DNA of 64,000 bases from NCBI GenBank assembly GCA_963815125.1, contig CAWFFM010000002.1:1302001-1366000 (forward strand). The letters run 5' to 3'. Positions 1 to 8,012 of this stretch are shown in pieces (the first letter of the stretch is position 1; each line of letters begins with the position of its first letter). The notes under the pieces are model-generated. The model was not told the DNA's origin and did no database searches. It worked only from the letters and a program-made list of their open reading frames with translations. This DNA is from Actinocatenispora sp963815125. Its GTDB lineage: Bacteria; Actinomycetota; Actinomycetes; Mycobacteriales; Micromonosporaceae. A program made the translations under genes and the position numbers.

Positions 1-31
1 GGACGCCGAACCAGCAACGAAAGAGGAACGC

Positions 32-949
32 ATGAAATTCCAGCGACTCCTTGCGGTCGCCGCGGTCGGCGCACTCGCCCTGGGCGCGGCGGGCGCCTGC
101 GGCAAGAGCAAACTCGACGAGAAGACCAAGCAGGACAAGGCGGCGAGCGGCGCCTACACCATTGTCAAGGACCCGAAGTTCGCCGCCGGTTCGACGATGG
201 CGAAGATCTACAAGGCCAAACACGTCAAGATCGGCGTCAAGTTCGACCAGCCCGGTATCGGATACAAGAACCCGACCACCGGCAAGGTCGAGGGTTACGA
301 CATCGAGATCGCGAAGCTGATCGCCGGCCAGCTCGGCCTGGACTACAACGACAGCAAGCAGGTCGAGTTCGTCGAGACCGTTTCCAAGAACCGGGAGACC
401 TTCCTGGAGAACGGCACCGTCGACCTGGTGGTCGCCTCGTACTCCATCACCCCTGAGCGCAAGCAGCTCGTCGGTTTCGCCGGCCCGTACTACCAGACCG
501 GACAGGACCTGCTGATCCGTAAGGCCGACAAGGCCACCATCAAGGGCCCGGAGAACCTGGCCGGCAAGAAGGTCTGCTCGGTCACCGGCTCCACGCCACT
601 GGCCAACATCGAGAAGAACTACCCGAAGGCCAAGCCCGTCGCACTGGCCCAGTACTCCGACTGCGTCACGCAGTTGCAGAACTCCACCGTCGACGTACTG
701 ACCACCGACGGAGCGATCCTGCTCGGGTACGCCGCGCAGGACCCTGCGCACCTGGCAGTCGTGGGCAAGCCGTTCTCCACCGAGAAGTACGGCATCGGCA
801 TGAGCAAGAAGTCCACCGACCTTCGGAAGTTCGTCAACGACTCGCTGGACAAGTCGTTCAAGGACGGCTCCTGGAAGAAGGCGTACGACCTGACGCTGGG
901 CAAGTCCGGCTCTGCCGCCCCGCAGCCGCCGGCACTGGACCGTTACTGA
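32..949 (+). CDS. gluB: Glutamate-type ABC transporter substrate-binding lipoprotein
   Basis: Extracytoplasmic solute receptor of the SBP_bac_3 family that captures a polar amino acid, probably glutamate, and delivers it to the GluCD permease. Residues 1-22 are a lipoprotein signal (basic K-F-Q-R start, hydrophobic Ala/Leu core) ending in AGA-C with the lipidated Cys at position 23. The rest is the two-lobed binding fold, with the family sequence GYDIEIAKLIA near residue 88 and SYSITPERK near residue 137. The ATG has an AGAGGAA ribosome site. It is the first gene of a gluBCD cluster. The ATPase gene gluA normally precedes it and is presumably off the left edge. A strong hairpin separates it from gluC. 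Glutamate rather than another polar amino acid is inferred from the gluBCD arrangement. Confidence 0.9.
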   Translation: MKFQRLLAVAAVGALALGAAGACGKSKLDEKTKQDKAASGAYTIVKDPKFAAGSTMAKIYKAKHVKIGVKFDQPGIGYKNPTTGKVEGYDIEIAKLIAGQLGLDYNDSKQVEFVETVSKNRETFLENGTVDLVVASYSITPERKQLVGFAGPYYQTGQDLLIRKADKATIKGPENLAGKKVCSVTGSTPLANIEKNYPKAKPVALAQYSDCVTQLQNSTVDVLTTDGAILLGYAAQDPAHLAVVGKPFSTEKYGIGMSKKSTDLRKFVNDSLDKSFKDGSWKKAYDLTLGKSGSAAPQPPALDRY

Positions 950-955
950 GGCGTA

Positions 956-991
956 CCGGCCCGTACCGCGTGACCCTGCGGTACGGGCCGG
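956..991 (+). terminator. Intercistronic 14-bp hairpin between gluB and gluC
   Basis: CCGGCCCGTACCGC at 956-969 pairs perfectly with GCGGTACGGGCCGG at 978-991 around an 8-nt loop. It starts 7 nt after the gluB stop codon. In binding-protein transporter operons such stem-loops commonly act as partial terminators or 3'-end stabilisers, so that the binding protein is made in excess over the permeases. There is no U-tract, so attenuation or mRNA protection is more likely than full termination. Confidence 0.7.
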
Positions 992-1097
992 GACCTGATC
1001 GTCGTCCGGCGGCACCCGCCACTGGACATCTCATCGGACCCCGACCGGCTCCGGCAGCCCCATTCGTCCTGCCCGGGCCGCGTCCTGTGGAGGAGAC

Positions 1098-1811
1098 GTG
1101 GCACTTGCCGAATCCGCCAACCCCCTGGTTGGCGGTCTGCAGTTCCTGTGGCACGAACGCGACGCGTTCCTGACCGGATTTCTCGGCACCGTCAAGCTGT
1201 CGGTGATCGCGGGCATCCTGGCGACCGTGCTCGGGCTGATCGTCGCCGCGATGCGGGTATCCCCGATCCCGGCGCTGCGGCTGGCCGGAACCGCGTGGGC
1301 GGGGTTCTTCCGTAACATGCCGCTGACCATGGTTTTTCTCGGTACCTCGGTGCTCCTGCCGGTGATCGGGATCCGTTTCGCGTGGGCCGACAGCTTGGGC
1401 GTGGACACCTTCTTCATCTTCGCGGTGATCGCCCTGTCCACCTACACCTCGTGTTTCGTGGCGGATGCGATCCGCTCCGGCTTCAACGCGGTACCGGTCG
1501 GTCAGGCCGAGGCGGCCCGGGCGGTCGGTATGACCTTCGGCCAGACCCTGCGGCTGGTCGTCCTGCCCCAGGCGTTGCGCACCGTGCTGCCGCCGCTGGC
1601 CAGCATGTACATCGCGATGGTGAAGAACTCCGCCATCGCGGAGTTCTTCAGCGTCGGTGAACTCACCAAGTTCTTCGACGACACGGTCCGCGACCACCCG
1701 ATCCATCTGTACGCCGAATTCATCGCCGTGGCGATCGGCTACATCGTGCTGACCCTTCTGGTGTCCGGTGCGTTCAACCTGGCCGAACGGCGACTGGCGG
1801 TGGCCCGATGA
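1098..1811 (+). CDS. gluC: Glutamate-type ABC transporter permease, first subunit
   Basis: Inner-membrane permease of the HisMQ/GlnP type that forms the import channel with GluD. Several hydrophobic segments are visible. The EAA-type loop that contacts the ATPase lies around residues 135-160 (QAEAARAVGMTFGQTLRLVVLPQ). The GTG start is preceded immediately by GGAGGAG, with a short spacer. The 3' end overlaps gluD by 4 nt in an ATGA arrangement, which points to translational coupling. At 237 residues it has the usual length for the family. The amino-acid substrate is inferred from the neighbouring binding protein. Confidence 0.9.
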   Translation: MALAESANPLVGGLQFLWHERDAFLTGFLGTVKLSVIAGILATVLGLIVAAMRVSPIPALRLAGTAWAGFFRNMPLTMVFLGTSVLLPVIGIRFAWADSLGVDTFFIFAVIALSTYTSCFVADAIRSGFNAVPVGQAEAARAVGMTFGQTLRLVVLPQALRTVLPPLASMYIAMVKNSAIAEFFSVGELTKFFDDTVRDHPIHLYAEFIAVAIGYIVLTLLVSGAFNLAERRLAVAR

Positions 1812-2758
1812 CAAGCGTGCTGTACGACAACCCGGGCCCCCGCGCCCGGCGGCGGATCCGGCTGTGGACCGCAGTCAGCATCCTCGCCCTGGTCGGCCTG
1901 GTCGTCTTCGTCGTCTGGCAGGTCGCCCGCAAGGGTCAGATCACGGGCGCCATGTGGAGCCCGTTCGCCGATTCGGGCCTGTGGCAGCAACTGTTCCAGG
2001 CTCTGTTCGCGACCATCAAGGCGGCGCTGCTGTCCATCGTCGCGGCACTGGTGATGGGAGCGTTGCTGGCCACCGCCCGGCTGTCGGTACGCCCGTGGCT
2101 GCGGCTGCCCGCGTTCGTCATCACCGAGTTCTTCCGGGCCGTACCGCTGCTGCTGCTCATCCTGTTCGGCCTGTTCACCTGGGGTCAGCCGCTGTCGTTC
2201 ATCGGCGAGGCCATCGGTGCGGACCCGCCGGACGCGTTCGCCGCACTGGTGGTGGGGTTGGCGCTGTACAACGGCTCGGTCCTCGCCGAGGTGTTCCGGG
2301 CCGGTATCAACGCGGTGCCGCGGGGCCAGTCGGAGGCCGCCTACGCCCTGGGTATGCGCAAGACCCAGGTGATGCGCATGATCCTCGCGCCCCAGGCGAT
2401 CCGGATGATGCTGCCGGCCATCGTCGCGCAGTGTGTGGTCGCGCTGAAGGACTCCGCGCTTGGCTTCATCGTCGGATACCAGGAGCTGCTCAGCTTCGGT
2501 AAGCGCATCTATCAGGGTGGCGCGGACATCTGGCAGTTGTCCCAGCCTCCGGTGGTCACCACGCTGGTGGTCATCGGCGCCATCTACATCCTCATCAACC
2601 TGGTGCTCTCCTGGTTCGCCGGCTGGTTGGAGCGTCGGATGTCGCGTTCGACCAAGCTCGCCGCCGCGCCGCTCACCACCCAGCAGACCGGTGAGGAGGT
2701 CGCCGCTGCCGGGCCGCTGACCGGCGGCGCGGACGGGGGCGCGCTACCACGCGGCTGA
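1808..2758 (+). CDS. gluD: Glutamate-type ABC transporter permease, second subunit
   Basis: Second membrane subunit of the polar amino-acid importer. It has a cytoplasmic basic N-terminus (RARRR near residue 12), a first membrane span around residues 20-40, and the ATPase-contact EAA loop around residues 175-200 (GQSEAAYALGMRKTQVMRMILAPQ). The C-terminal tail of about 40 residues is polar and low-complexity, as is common in actinobacterial GluD. The ATG overlaps the gluC stop by 4 nt. Its 3' end overlaps the end of the convergent DUF998 gene by 15 nt. The next hairpin, at 2764-2798, probably ends the operon transcript. Confidence 0.9.
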   Translation: MTSVLYDNPGPRARRRIRLWTAVSILALVGLVVFVVWQVARKGQITGAMWSPFADSGLWQQLFQALFATIKAALLSIVAALVMGALLATARLSVRPWLRLPAFVITEFFRAVPLLLLILFGLFTWGQPLSFIGEAIGADPPDAFAALVVGLALYNGSVLAEVFRAGINAVPRGQSEAAYALGMRKTQVMRMILAPQAIRMMLPAIVAQCVVALKDSALGFIVGYQELLSFGKRIYQGGADIWQLSQPPVVTTLVVIGAIYILINLVLSWFAGWLERRMSRSTKLAAAPLTTQQTGEEVAAAGPLTGGADGGALPRG

Positions 2759-3505
2759 ACGCGACGGGTCGGTCCGGGAGCGCCGCGGACCGACCCGTGC
2801 CGCGGCCCACGGTAGAGCTCCCGTCGTCACCGGCACAGCCAGTCGACCAGCGATCAGCACCACCAGCGCGACATCGGACACCAGGGCACCCCGTTCGAGC
2901 AGTCCTTGGACCCTTACCAGTGCCGCTCCATCCGGCACCGACACCCCGGCTGCGGGCAGGTAACTGACCAGGAATACGGCGAAGCACAGCGCGGCACAGC
3001 CGGCCAGCGGCCGCAGTGCACGGACCGGAAGTCGCGCGGCGCGCCGGCCGTCCCCGTACGACAGCAGCCATCCGACCACGGGGATCGCGACGAACAGCAG
3101 ACAGCCCGCCACCTTGTGGATCGCTCCGGGAACGCTCGGCAGTGCGCCGGTGGCATCCGCCCGGAAACAGGCCATCAGCACCAGCCCGAGGCCGGCCGTA
3201 CCGATCAGTGCGCTCACCCCACGGCCGGCCAGGCCGGCCCGGGCCAGCCCAGCGCCGAGCAGCACCAGCGCACCGGCCATGGCCAACATGCCGGCCGGCA
3301 GCAGGACGACACCGACGACCGTGAACACGTAGTCGCTCACCATGGTGCGTACCGGGCTCAGACCGACCGCCAGGTGGAGATAACCGATACAAGCCACCGC
3401 CGCGGCCACCAGGGTCAGGCATCCAACCGCCGACCGGCGGGCGATGCACCGCCTGTCCCGGACGGATCTCAGGTCGGTGCTGCTCGACGGACCGTTGTCT
3501 GACAT
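2744..3505 (-). CDS. DUF998-type integral membrane protein
   Basis: Membrane protein of about 253 residues with six or more hydrophobic segments. The layout is typical of DUF998: a first span followed by SPVRTMVSDYVF, and a central CFRADATG...GAIHKVAG stretch with a conserved His. The family function is unknown. The ATG at 3505 was chosen over the upstream codon at 3541 because the extra 12 residues do not resemble family N-termini. The last five codons overlap gluD on the other strand, and a 13-bp perfect hairpin lies inside its C-terminal coding region. Confidence 0.75.
   Translation of the reverse strand: MSDNGPSSSTDLRSVRDRRCIARRSAVGCLTLVAAAVACIGYLHLAVGLSPVRTMVSDYVFTVVGVVLLPAGMLAMAGALVLLGAGLARAGLAGRGVSALIGTAGLGLVLMACFRADATGALPSVPGAIHKVAGCLLFVAIPVVGWLLSYGDGRRAARLPVRALRPLAGCAALCFAVFLVSYLPAAGVSVPDGAALVRVQGLLERGALVSDVALVVLIAGRLAVPVTTGALPWAAARVGPRRSRTDPSRSAAW
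2764..2798. terminator. 13-bp perfect hairpin at the gluD / DUF998 convergence
   Basis: ACGGGTCGGTCCG (2764-2776) and CGGACCGACCCGT (2786-2798) are exact reverse complements around a 9-nt loop. It lies 5 nt after the gluD stop and within the last codons of the convergent DUF998 gene. It is best read as the gluBCD terminator hosted inside the neighbour's coding sequence. There is no U-tract. Confidence 0.7.
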
Positions 3506-3561
3506 GCCGCTCAGCCTGCCGGCGGGCAACGTCCAGCGCATCGGGACGTTGCCCTGGTCGA

Positions 3562-3575
3562 ACCCGGTACCGGGT
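3562..3575. terminator. Short palindrome downstream of rny
   Basis: ACCCGGTACCGGGT is a perfect 14-bp palindrome about 120 nt after the rny stop and upstream of the DUF998 gene. It could be a weak terminator stem or a protein-binding dyad. The rest of the 190-nt gap shows nothing I can name. Confidence 0.3.
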
Positions 3576-3696
3576 CGACAGCCGACCTAGGGGTCACCCC
3601 GGATCTGTCCACAGTGCACAGTCTTCGGCGCCCGGTGGTCGCACCATTCGGACGCGCCCAGCACACCCAGTACGGTCACTACGGCAGCCGGGGGCC

Positions 3697-5460
3697 TCAG
3701 CGGGCGATCTCGGTGGACCGGGACTCCCGGACCACGGTGACCCGGATCTGGCCCGGGTAGGTCAGCTCCTCCTCGATCTGCTTCGCCACATCACGTGCCA
3801 GCACCGCAGCGCCGATCTCGTCGACGTCGTCGGGGCGCACCATCACCCGGATCTCGCGACCGGCCTGCATCGCGAAGACCTTGTCCACCCCGGGCTTACC
3901 GCCGGCGATCTCCTCGATCCGCTCCAACCGCTTGACGTAGGCCTCCAGGCTCTCCCGCCGGGCGCCGGGCCGACCACCGGAGCAGGCGTCCGAGGCCTGC
4001 GTCAGTACCGCTTCGATGGTCTGCGGGGCCACCTCGTTGTGATGGGCCTCGATGGCGTGGACGACAGCGTCGCTCTCCCCATACTTGCGCGCCAGGTCGG
4101 CGCCGATCAGGGCATGGCTGCCTTCGACCTCATGGGTCAACGCCTTGCCGATGTCGTGCAGAAAAGCGCACCGCTTGATCAGGGCGGGGTCCAACCGCAG
4201 CTCTGCGGCCATGGTCCCGGCGATGTGCGCGGTCTCCACCAGATGCTTGAGTACGTTCTGGCCGTAGCTGGTGCGGTAGCGCAGCCGGCCCAGATGACTC
4301 ACCAGCTCCGGATGGATGTCGGTGATGCCGACCTCCACCAACGCGTCCTCGGCCGCCCGTACGCAGAGCCGTTCGACCTCCTGGCGCGCGGACTGGTGGA
4401 TCTCCTCGATCCGGTGCGGGTGGATCCGGCCGTCGAGTACCAGCTTCTCCAGGGTCAATCGCCCGATCTCGCGACGCACCGGGTCGAAGCAGGAGAGCAG
4501 CACCGCCTCGGGTGTGTCGTCGATGATCAGGTTCACGCCGGTGACCGATTCGAATGCCCGGATGTTGCGGCCCTCGCGACCGATGATCCGACCCTTCATC
4601 TCATCTGTGGGCAGGTGTAGCACGCTGACCACGCTCTCCGCGGTCTGCTCGCTGGCCACCCGCTGGATCGCGTCCACCACGAGCGAACGTGCCCGTTGCT
4701 CCCCGGTCTGACGGGCGTCGGCCTCGATGTCCCGGACCAGCAGGGCGGCTTCCCGCTTGGCCTGCGTCTCAATGGACTCGACCAGCTCGTTCTTGGCCGC
4801 GTCCGCGGTCAGACCCGCCACCCGTTCCAGTTCCCGCTGCCGAGCGGCTACGGCCTCCTCCAGCGCCGTCGCGCGCTCGGCCAGCTCATCTTCGGCGAGC
4901 ACCAACCGGCGGTCCCGTTCGGCGAGCCGCTCCGCCTCCTCGGTGAGACGCTGCTCGCGTTCGTCCGCACGCTGCTCACGCCGCTCCAGATCGGTGATCC
5001 GGTCACGGGCCGACGCGACGATCTGGTTGTGCTCCTGCTCACCGGAACGACGGGCCTGGGCCAGCAGCTGCGTGGTCTCCTGCTGCGCCTGCCGGCGGGC
5101 CCGGTCCAACAGTCCGGAGGCCTCGGTACGGGCGGCCTCGATCACCCGCGCGCTCTCCGCCCGCGCCGACTTCAGTTCCGCTCGGGCAGTCGCCGCATCT
5201 GCCTGTACGGCCACTGTCTGTGACCGGGTCTGCTCCAGCACCGTCGCCGCCTCGGCAGCGGCGTTACGGGCTGCGGTCAACGCCGCCTCATGCCGTTTCC
5301 GTTCCGCGAGGACCGCAGGGTCCTCCTCCGGCAGCACAGCCGGTGTTGCTGACGAGCTCGGGGTGAACCGTCGTACCAGCACGACAGCGACCACGACCGC
5401 GACAACCGCAACGACGACGAGAACCAGCGCCACCAGCACCAGCAACTCGATCGCGGTCAT
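3697..5460 (-). CDS. rny: Ribonuclease Y
   Basis: Membrane-anchored endoribonuclease that starts mRNA decay. Residues 1-30 form one transmembrane helix (MTAIELLVLVALVLVVV). A long charged coiled coil rich in Glu, Arg and Ala covers roughly residues 50-270. A KH domain (MKGRIIGREGRNIRAFE) and an HD-domain nuclease with the metal motif LHDIGKA follow. The ATG at 5460 has a strong AAGGGAGGAGG site; the longer frame upstream lacks one. The predicted protein is 587 residues, slightly longer than Bacillus RNase Y. The upstream leader holds two strong inverted repeats. It follows recA-recX on the same strand after a gap of 391 nt. Confidence 0.93.
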   Translation of the reverse strand: MTAIELLVLVALVLVVVAVVAVVVAVVLVRRFTPSSSATPAVLPEEDPAVLAERKRHEAALTAARNAAAEAATVLEQTRSQTVAVQADAATARAELKSARAESARVIEAARTEASGLLDRARRQAQQETTQLLAQARRSGEQEHNQIVASARDRITDLERREQRADEREQRLTEEAERLAERDRRLVLAEDELAERATALEEAVAARQRELERVAGLTADAAKNELVESIETQAKREAALLVRDIEADARQTGEQRARSLVVDAIQRVASEQTAESVVSVLHLPTDEMKGRIIGREGRNIRAFESVTGVNLIIDDTPEAVLLSCFDPVRREIGRLTLEKLVLDGRIHPHRIEEIHQSARQEVERLCVRAAEDALVEVGITDIHPELVSHLGRLRYRTSYGQNVLKHLVETAHIAGTMAAELRLDPALIKRCAFLHDIGKALTHEVEGSHALIGADLARKYGESDAVVHAIEAHHNEVAPQTIEAVLTQASDACSGGRPGARRESLEAYVKRLERIEEIAGGKPGVDKVFAMQAGREIRVMVRPDDVDEIGAAVLARDVAKQIEEELTYPGQIRVTVVRESRSTEIAR

Positions 5461-5851
5461 GACCGCCTCCTCCCTTTCGACACCGCGGCACAGCGCGGCC
5501 CGTGAAAGGAGAGTCCGGCCATGCGCGGGCAGCGCCGATGACACCGCACGATGTCATCGGCGATCTGGGGGTAGCCAGTCGGCACCGACAATTGTCGGTG
5601 CTCCCTTTGCCCTTCCGGACGTATGACGTTGTGTCGTTACTTTATGGCGCGGGCCCGTTGCCCGCATGGTGAGGACTGCTCCTTTGGTAGGGCTGAGGCT
5701 AAATCCCGTGGCCGGTCCGGTCAAGGATCATCGATCGCGGCCGGTCCGGCACAACGGAGCCTCTCCGGCCTTCGGATGGTCCCGACCCACTTCAACCCCG
5801 TCCTCGATCAACTGGACGGCATCGGGTGCCCGATCTACGGCACATCGCTCG
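5461..5851 (-). other. 391-nt gap: RNase Y leader and recX 3' region
   Basis: No convincing gene lies here. Next to rny is its ribosome site. An 11-bp hairpin follows: CGCCGATGACA at 5533-5543 with TGTCATCGGCG at 5552-5562, loop 8 nt. Next is a 20-bp perfect palindrome at 5582-5601, GCACCGACAA plus TTGTCGGTGC. Both lie 70-145 nt upstream of the rny start on the transcribed strand, so they would sit in its 5' leader if transcription comes from recA or from a promoter near 5640. At the recX end are ATCGGGTGCCCGAT (5821-5834) and CACCCGATCGGGTG (5853-5866, spanning the recX stop), which may form terminator-like stems. Confidence 0.5.
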
Positions 5852-6487
5852 TCACCCGATCGGGTGGTTGCCGTCCTCGGTTCCAGGGTCGGAGCCACCG
5901 ACACTCTCCGTGAGCGCCTCGACATCCACACCTTCGACGAACTCATCGCCGCCCGGCATGGTGGCCAGCGCCTCACGTACGGTCCGGACCGACAGAGCGG
6001 CGGAGTAGCCCTTTCGGGCGAGCATTCCCATCAGCCGACGGAAGGCTACCTCCGGCGACACCTCCGCCATCGATCGCAGCCGCCGATCCACCAGTGCCCG
6101 CGCGGTGGCCGCCTCCGTGTCCTGGTCCAGTTCGGTCAGTGCCTCACCGATCGCGGAACCGTCCACTCCGCGCTGTCGGAGCTCCCGGGCCAGTGCGCCG
6201 CGGGCAAGGCCACGACCGCGGTGACGGGAGCTCACCCAGGCCCGGGCGAACGCCTGGTCGTCGATCATGCCGACCTCGCTGTAGCGTTCCAGCACCGCAG
6301 CTGCGTCCTCGTCGGGCACTCCCCGCCGACGCAGCGCGGTCGCCAGTTCAGCGCGGGTCCGTGGACGCACCGCCAGCAGACGCAGACAGATGTCCCGGGC
6401 GTGCTGCCGCGGATCGGCCGGTGGTGTCGACTCCCCCGCCGGCCGGTCCCGCCGGTACTGGCGCCCCGATCGCCGCCACTCGGTCAT
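5852..6487 (-). CDS. recX: Regulatory protein RecX
   Basis: Modulator that binds RecA filaments and limits recombinase activity. The protein is built of RecX three-helix repeats. The first repeat is near residue 40 (RPRTRAELATALRRRGVPDEDAAAVLERY) and the second contains the diagnostic AFARAWVSSRHRGRGLARGAL with RQRGV following. The start lies only 4 nt after the recA stop, so the two are co-transcribed. The N-terminal 25 residues are basic and low-complexity. The C-terminus carries an acidic tail of about 25 residues (GVDVEALTESVGG...) beyond the usual fold. Length, 211 residues, is normal for actinobacteria. Confidence 0.93.
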   Translation of the reverse strand: MTEWRRSGRQYRRDRPAGESTPPADPRQHARDICLRLLAVRPRTRAELATALRRRGVPDEDAAAVLERYSEVGMIDDQAFARAWVSSRHRGRGLARGALARELRQRGVDGSAIGEALTELDQDTEAATARALVDRRLRSMAEVSPEVAFRRLMGMLARKGYSAALSVRTVREALATMPGGDEFVEGVDVEALTESVGGSDPGTEDGNHPIG

Positions 6488-6491
6488 CGCC

Positions 6492-7547
6492 TCAGAAATC
6501 CACCGTCTCGGCTGCTGCCTCGACCGTTTCCGTCTCCAGCGACGGCCCGATGTTCATCTTCTCCTTGATGCGCTTCTCCACCTCGTTGGCCACGTCGGGG
6601 TTGTCCTTCATGAACTGCCGGGCATTCTCCTTGCCCTGCCCCAACTGGTCGCCCTCGTAGGTGTACCAGGCGCCGGACTTGCGGATGATCCCCTGCTCGA
6701 CGCCCACGTCGATCAGCGAACCCTCCCGGCTGATGCCCTTGCCGTACATGATGTCGAACTCCGCCTGCTTGAACGGACTCGCCACCTTGTTCTTGACGAC
6801 CTTGACCCGGGTCCGGTTGCCGACGACATCGCCGCCGTCCTTCAGACTCTCGATCCGCCGGACGTCGAGTCGGATCGAGGCGTAGAACTTCAGCGCCTTT
6901 CCGCCCGTCGTGGTCTCCGGGGAACCGAACATCACGCCGATCTTCTCGCGGAGCTGGTTGATGAAGATCGCGGTCGTTCCTGCGTTGTTCAGTGCACTGG
7001 TGACCTTCCGCAGAGCCTGGCTCATCAGCCGGGCCTGCAGACCGACGTGACTGTCACCCATCTCACCCTCGATCTCGGCCCGGGGCACCAGGGCCGCCAC
7101 CGAGTCGATGACCACGATGTCGATCGCGCCGGAGCGGATCAACATGTCCATGATCTCCAGCGCCTGCTCGCCGGTGTCGGGCTGGGAGACCAGCAATGCG
7201 TCGGTGTCGACCCCGAGCGCCTTGGCGTAGTCGGGATCCAGGGCGTGCTCAGCGTCGATGAACGCCGCGATCCCGCCTGCAGCCTGGGCACTGGCGACGG
7301 CGTGCAGGGCAACAGTGGTCTTACCGCTGCTCTCCGGGCCGTAGATCTCCACCACCCGGCCGCGCGGGAAACCCCCGATGCCCAACGCGACGTCCAGCGC
7401 GATCGACCCGGTGGGGATCGCGGAGATCGGCACCGCAGCACGATCACCGAGCCGCATCACCGAACCCTTGCCGAACTGTTTGTCGATCTGGGCGAGCGCT
7501 ATGTCCAGCGCCTTCGCCCGGTCGGGGTTCGCTCCCCCTGATGCCAT
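6492..7547 (-). CDS. recA: Recombinase RecA
   Basis: ATP-dependent strand-exchange protein and co-protease of the SOS response. Walker A is GPESSGKT at residues 70-77, followed by IDAEHALDPDYAKALGVD, the VIDSVAALVP Walker B, and the L2 loop ending in the FINQLREKIGVMFGSPE signature. The ATG at 7547 gives 351 residues and matches family N-termini (NPDRAKALDIALAQIDKQFG). The ribosome site AGGGGTGG is only fair. An in-frame GTG at 7592 lies exactly 7 nt beyond a PafBC-type -10 box and could start a leaderless form 15 residues longer. Upstream also lies a perfect LexA box. recX follows 4 nt downstream. Confidence 0.96.
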   Translation of the reverse strand: MASGGANPDRAKALDIALAQIDKQFGKGSVMRLGDRAAVPISAIPTGSIALDVALGIGGFPRGRVVEIYGPESSGKTTVALHAVASAQAAGGIAAFIDAEHALDPDYAKALGVDTDALLVSQPDTGEQALEIMDMLIRSGAIDIVVIDSVAALVPRAEIEGEMGDSHVGLQARLMSQALRKVTSALNNAGTTAIFINQLREKIGVMFGSPETTTGGKALKFYASIRLDVRRIESLKDGGDVVGNRTRVKVVKNKVASPFKQAEFDIMYGKGISREGSLIDVGVEQGIIRKSGAWYTYEGDQLGQGKENARQFMKDNPDVANEVEKRIKEKMNIGPSLETETVEAAAETVDF

Positions 7548-7599
7548 GCCTGCCACCCCTACTGCCGCCTTAGCGTTCGATCGCTTGGTCACAGCTGAC

Positions 7600-7622
7600 A
7601 CGCTAGGCGCCGGGTCCGACAG
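7600..7622 (-). promoter_or_regulatory. PafBC-type (RecA-NDp) promoter of recA
   Basis: On the minus strand CTGTCGGAC is followed by 8 nt and then TAGCGT. This fits the mycobacterial LexA-independent DNA-damage motif tTGTCRGtg-N8-TAnnnT at every strongly conserved position except the first T. Seven nt after the -10 box is an in-frame GTG (7592). If transcription starts there, RecA would be translated without a leader. The same geometry occurs at lhr. Confidence 0.7.
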
Positions 7623-7677
7623 AAACGAGCCGGCTCCCCGCACCTGTGGACAACGACTTGTCGTTGTGGACAGTACC

Positions 7678-7691
7678 CGAACGTCTGTTCG
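7678..7691. promoter_or_regulatory. LexA (SOS) box upstream of recA
   Basis: CGAACGTCTGTTCG matches the actinobacterial LexA operator CGAAC-N4-GTTCG in both half-sites. It lies about 130 nt before the recA ATG and just after the DUF3046 stop. recA therefore has both a LexA operator and a separate PafBC-type promoter, as known in mycobacteria. Between them at 7650-7667 is the dyad ACAACGAC-TT-GTCGTTGT, of unknown role. Confidence 0.85.
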
Positions 7692-7717
7692 AATATGGTA
7701 GACACGCCTGGAGAAGC

Positions 7718-7918
7718 TCAGCGCAGCTGGGAAGGCACCCGTTCGGAGTACGCCCGGCAGACCGCCCGCCACACCTCGACGGTCTCCTCGCCACCCGCCA
7801 GAGCCTGCTCGACGGTGCGTCCGTCAAGCTGCGCGAGCACCTGGTCGGCCGCAACGCTGCGCGCGTACGCCGGCCCGAAGACCTGTTCCATCCGGCTCCA
7901 GAAGTCGGTCCGTCGCAC
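7718..7918 (-). CDS. DUF3046 protein
   Basis: Small protein of 66 residues that in actinobacteria almost always sits directly upstream of recA; its function is unknown. The conserved sequence is present: TDFWSRMEQVFGPAYARSVAADQVLAQL then GRTVEQALAGGEE and VWRAVCRAY. The GTG start at 7918 has GGAGGGC 5 nt upstream; the longer open frame above it has no family similarity. The recA LexA box begins 26 nt after the stop codon. It may share regulation with recA, but that is only inferred from position. Confidence 0.85.
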   Translation of the reverse strand: MRRTDFWSRMEQVFGPAYARSVAADQVLAQLDGRTVEQALAGGEETVEVWRAVCRAYSERVPSQLR

Positions 7919-8012
7919 CTGACGCCCTCCACTGCACTTGTAGCCGACACCCGCCCACGACGGTAGCCGGTCGGTGGCCGCATCAGCGGCCGGCGGTCCG
8001 GACCCCCGGCAG

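Noticed and set aside
5690..5720. tRNA-like sequence near 5690 (GGTAGGGCTGAGGCT)
   Set aside because: No cloverleaf could be formed and there is no T-loop GGTTCGAATC or acceptor stem.
7547..7772. 426-residue RecA starting at 7772
   Set aside because: The first 60 codons run through the promoter and LexA box region and match nothing in RecA. Starts at 7547 or 7592 are the only credible ones.
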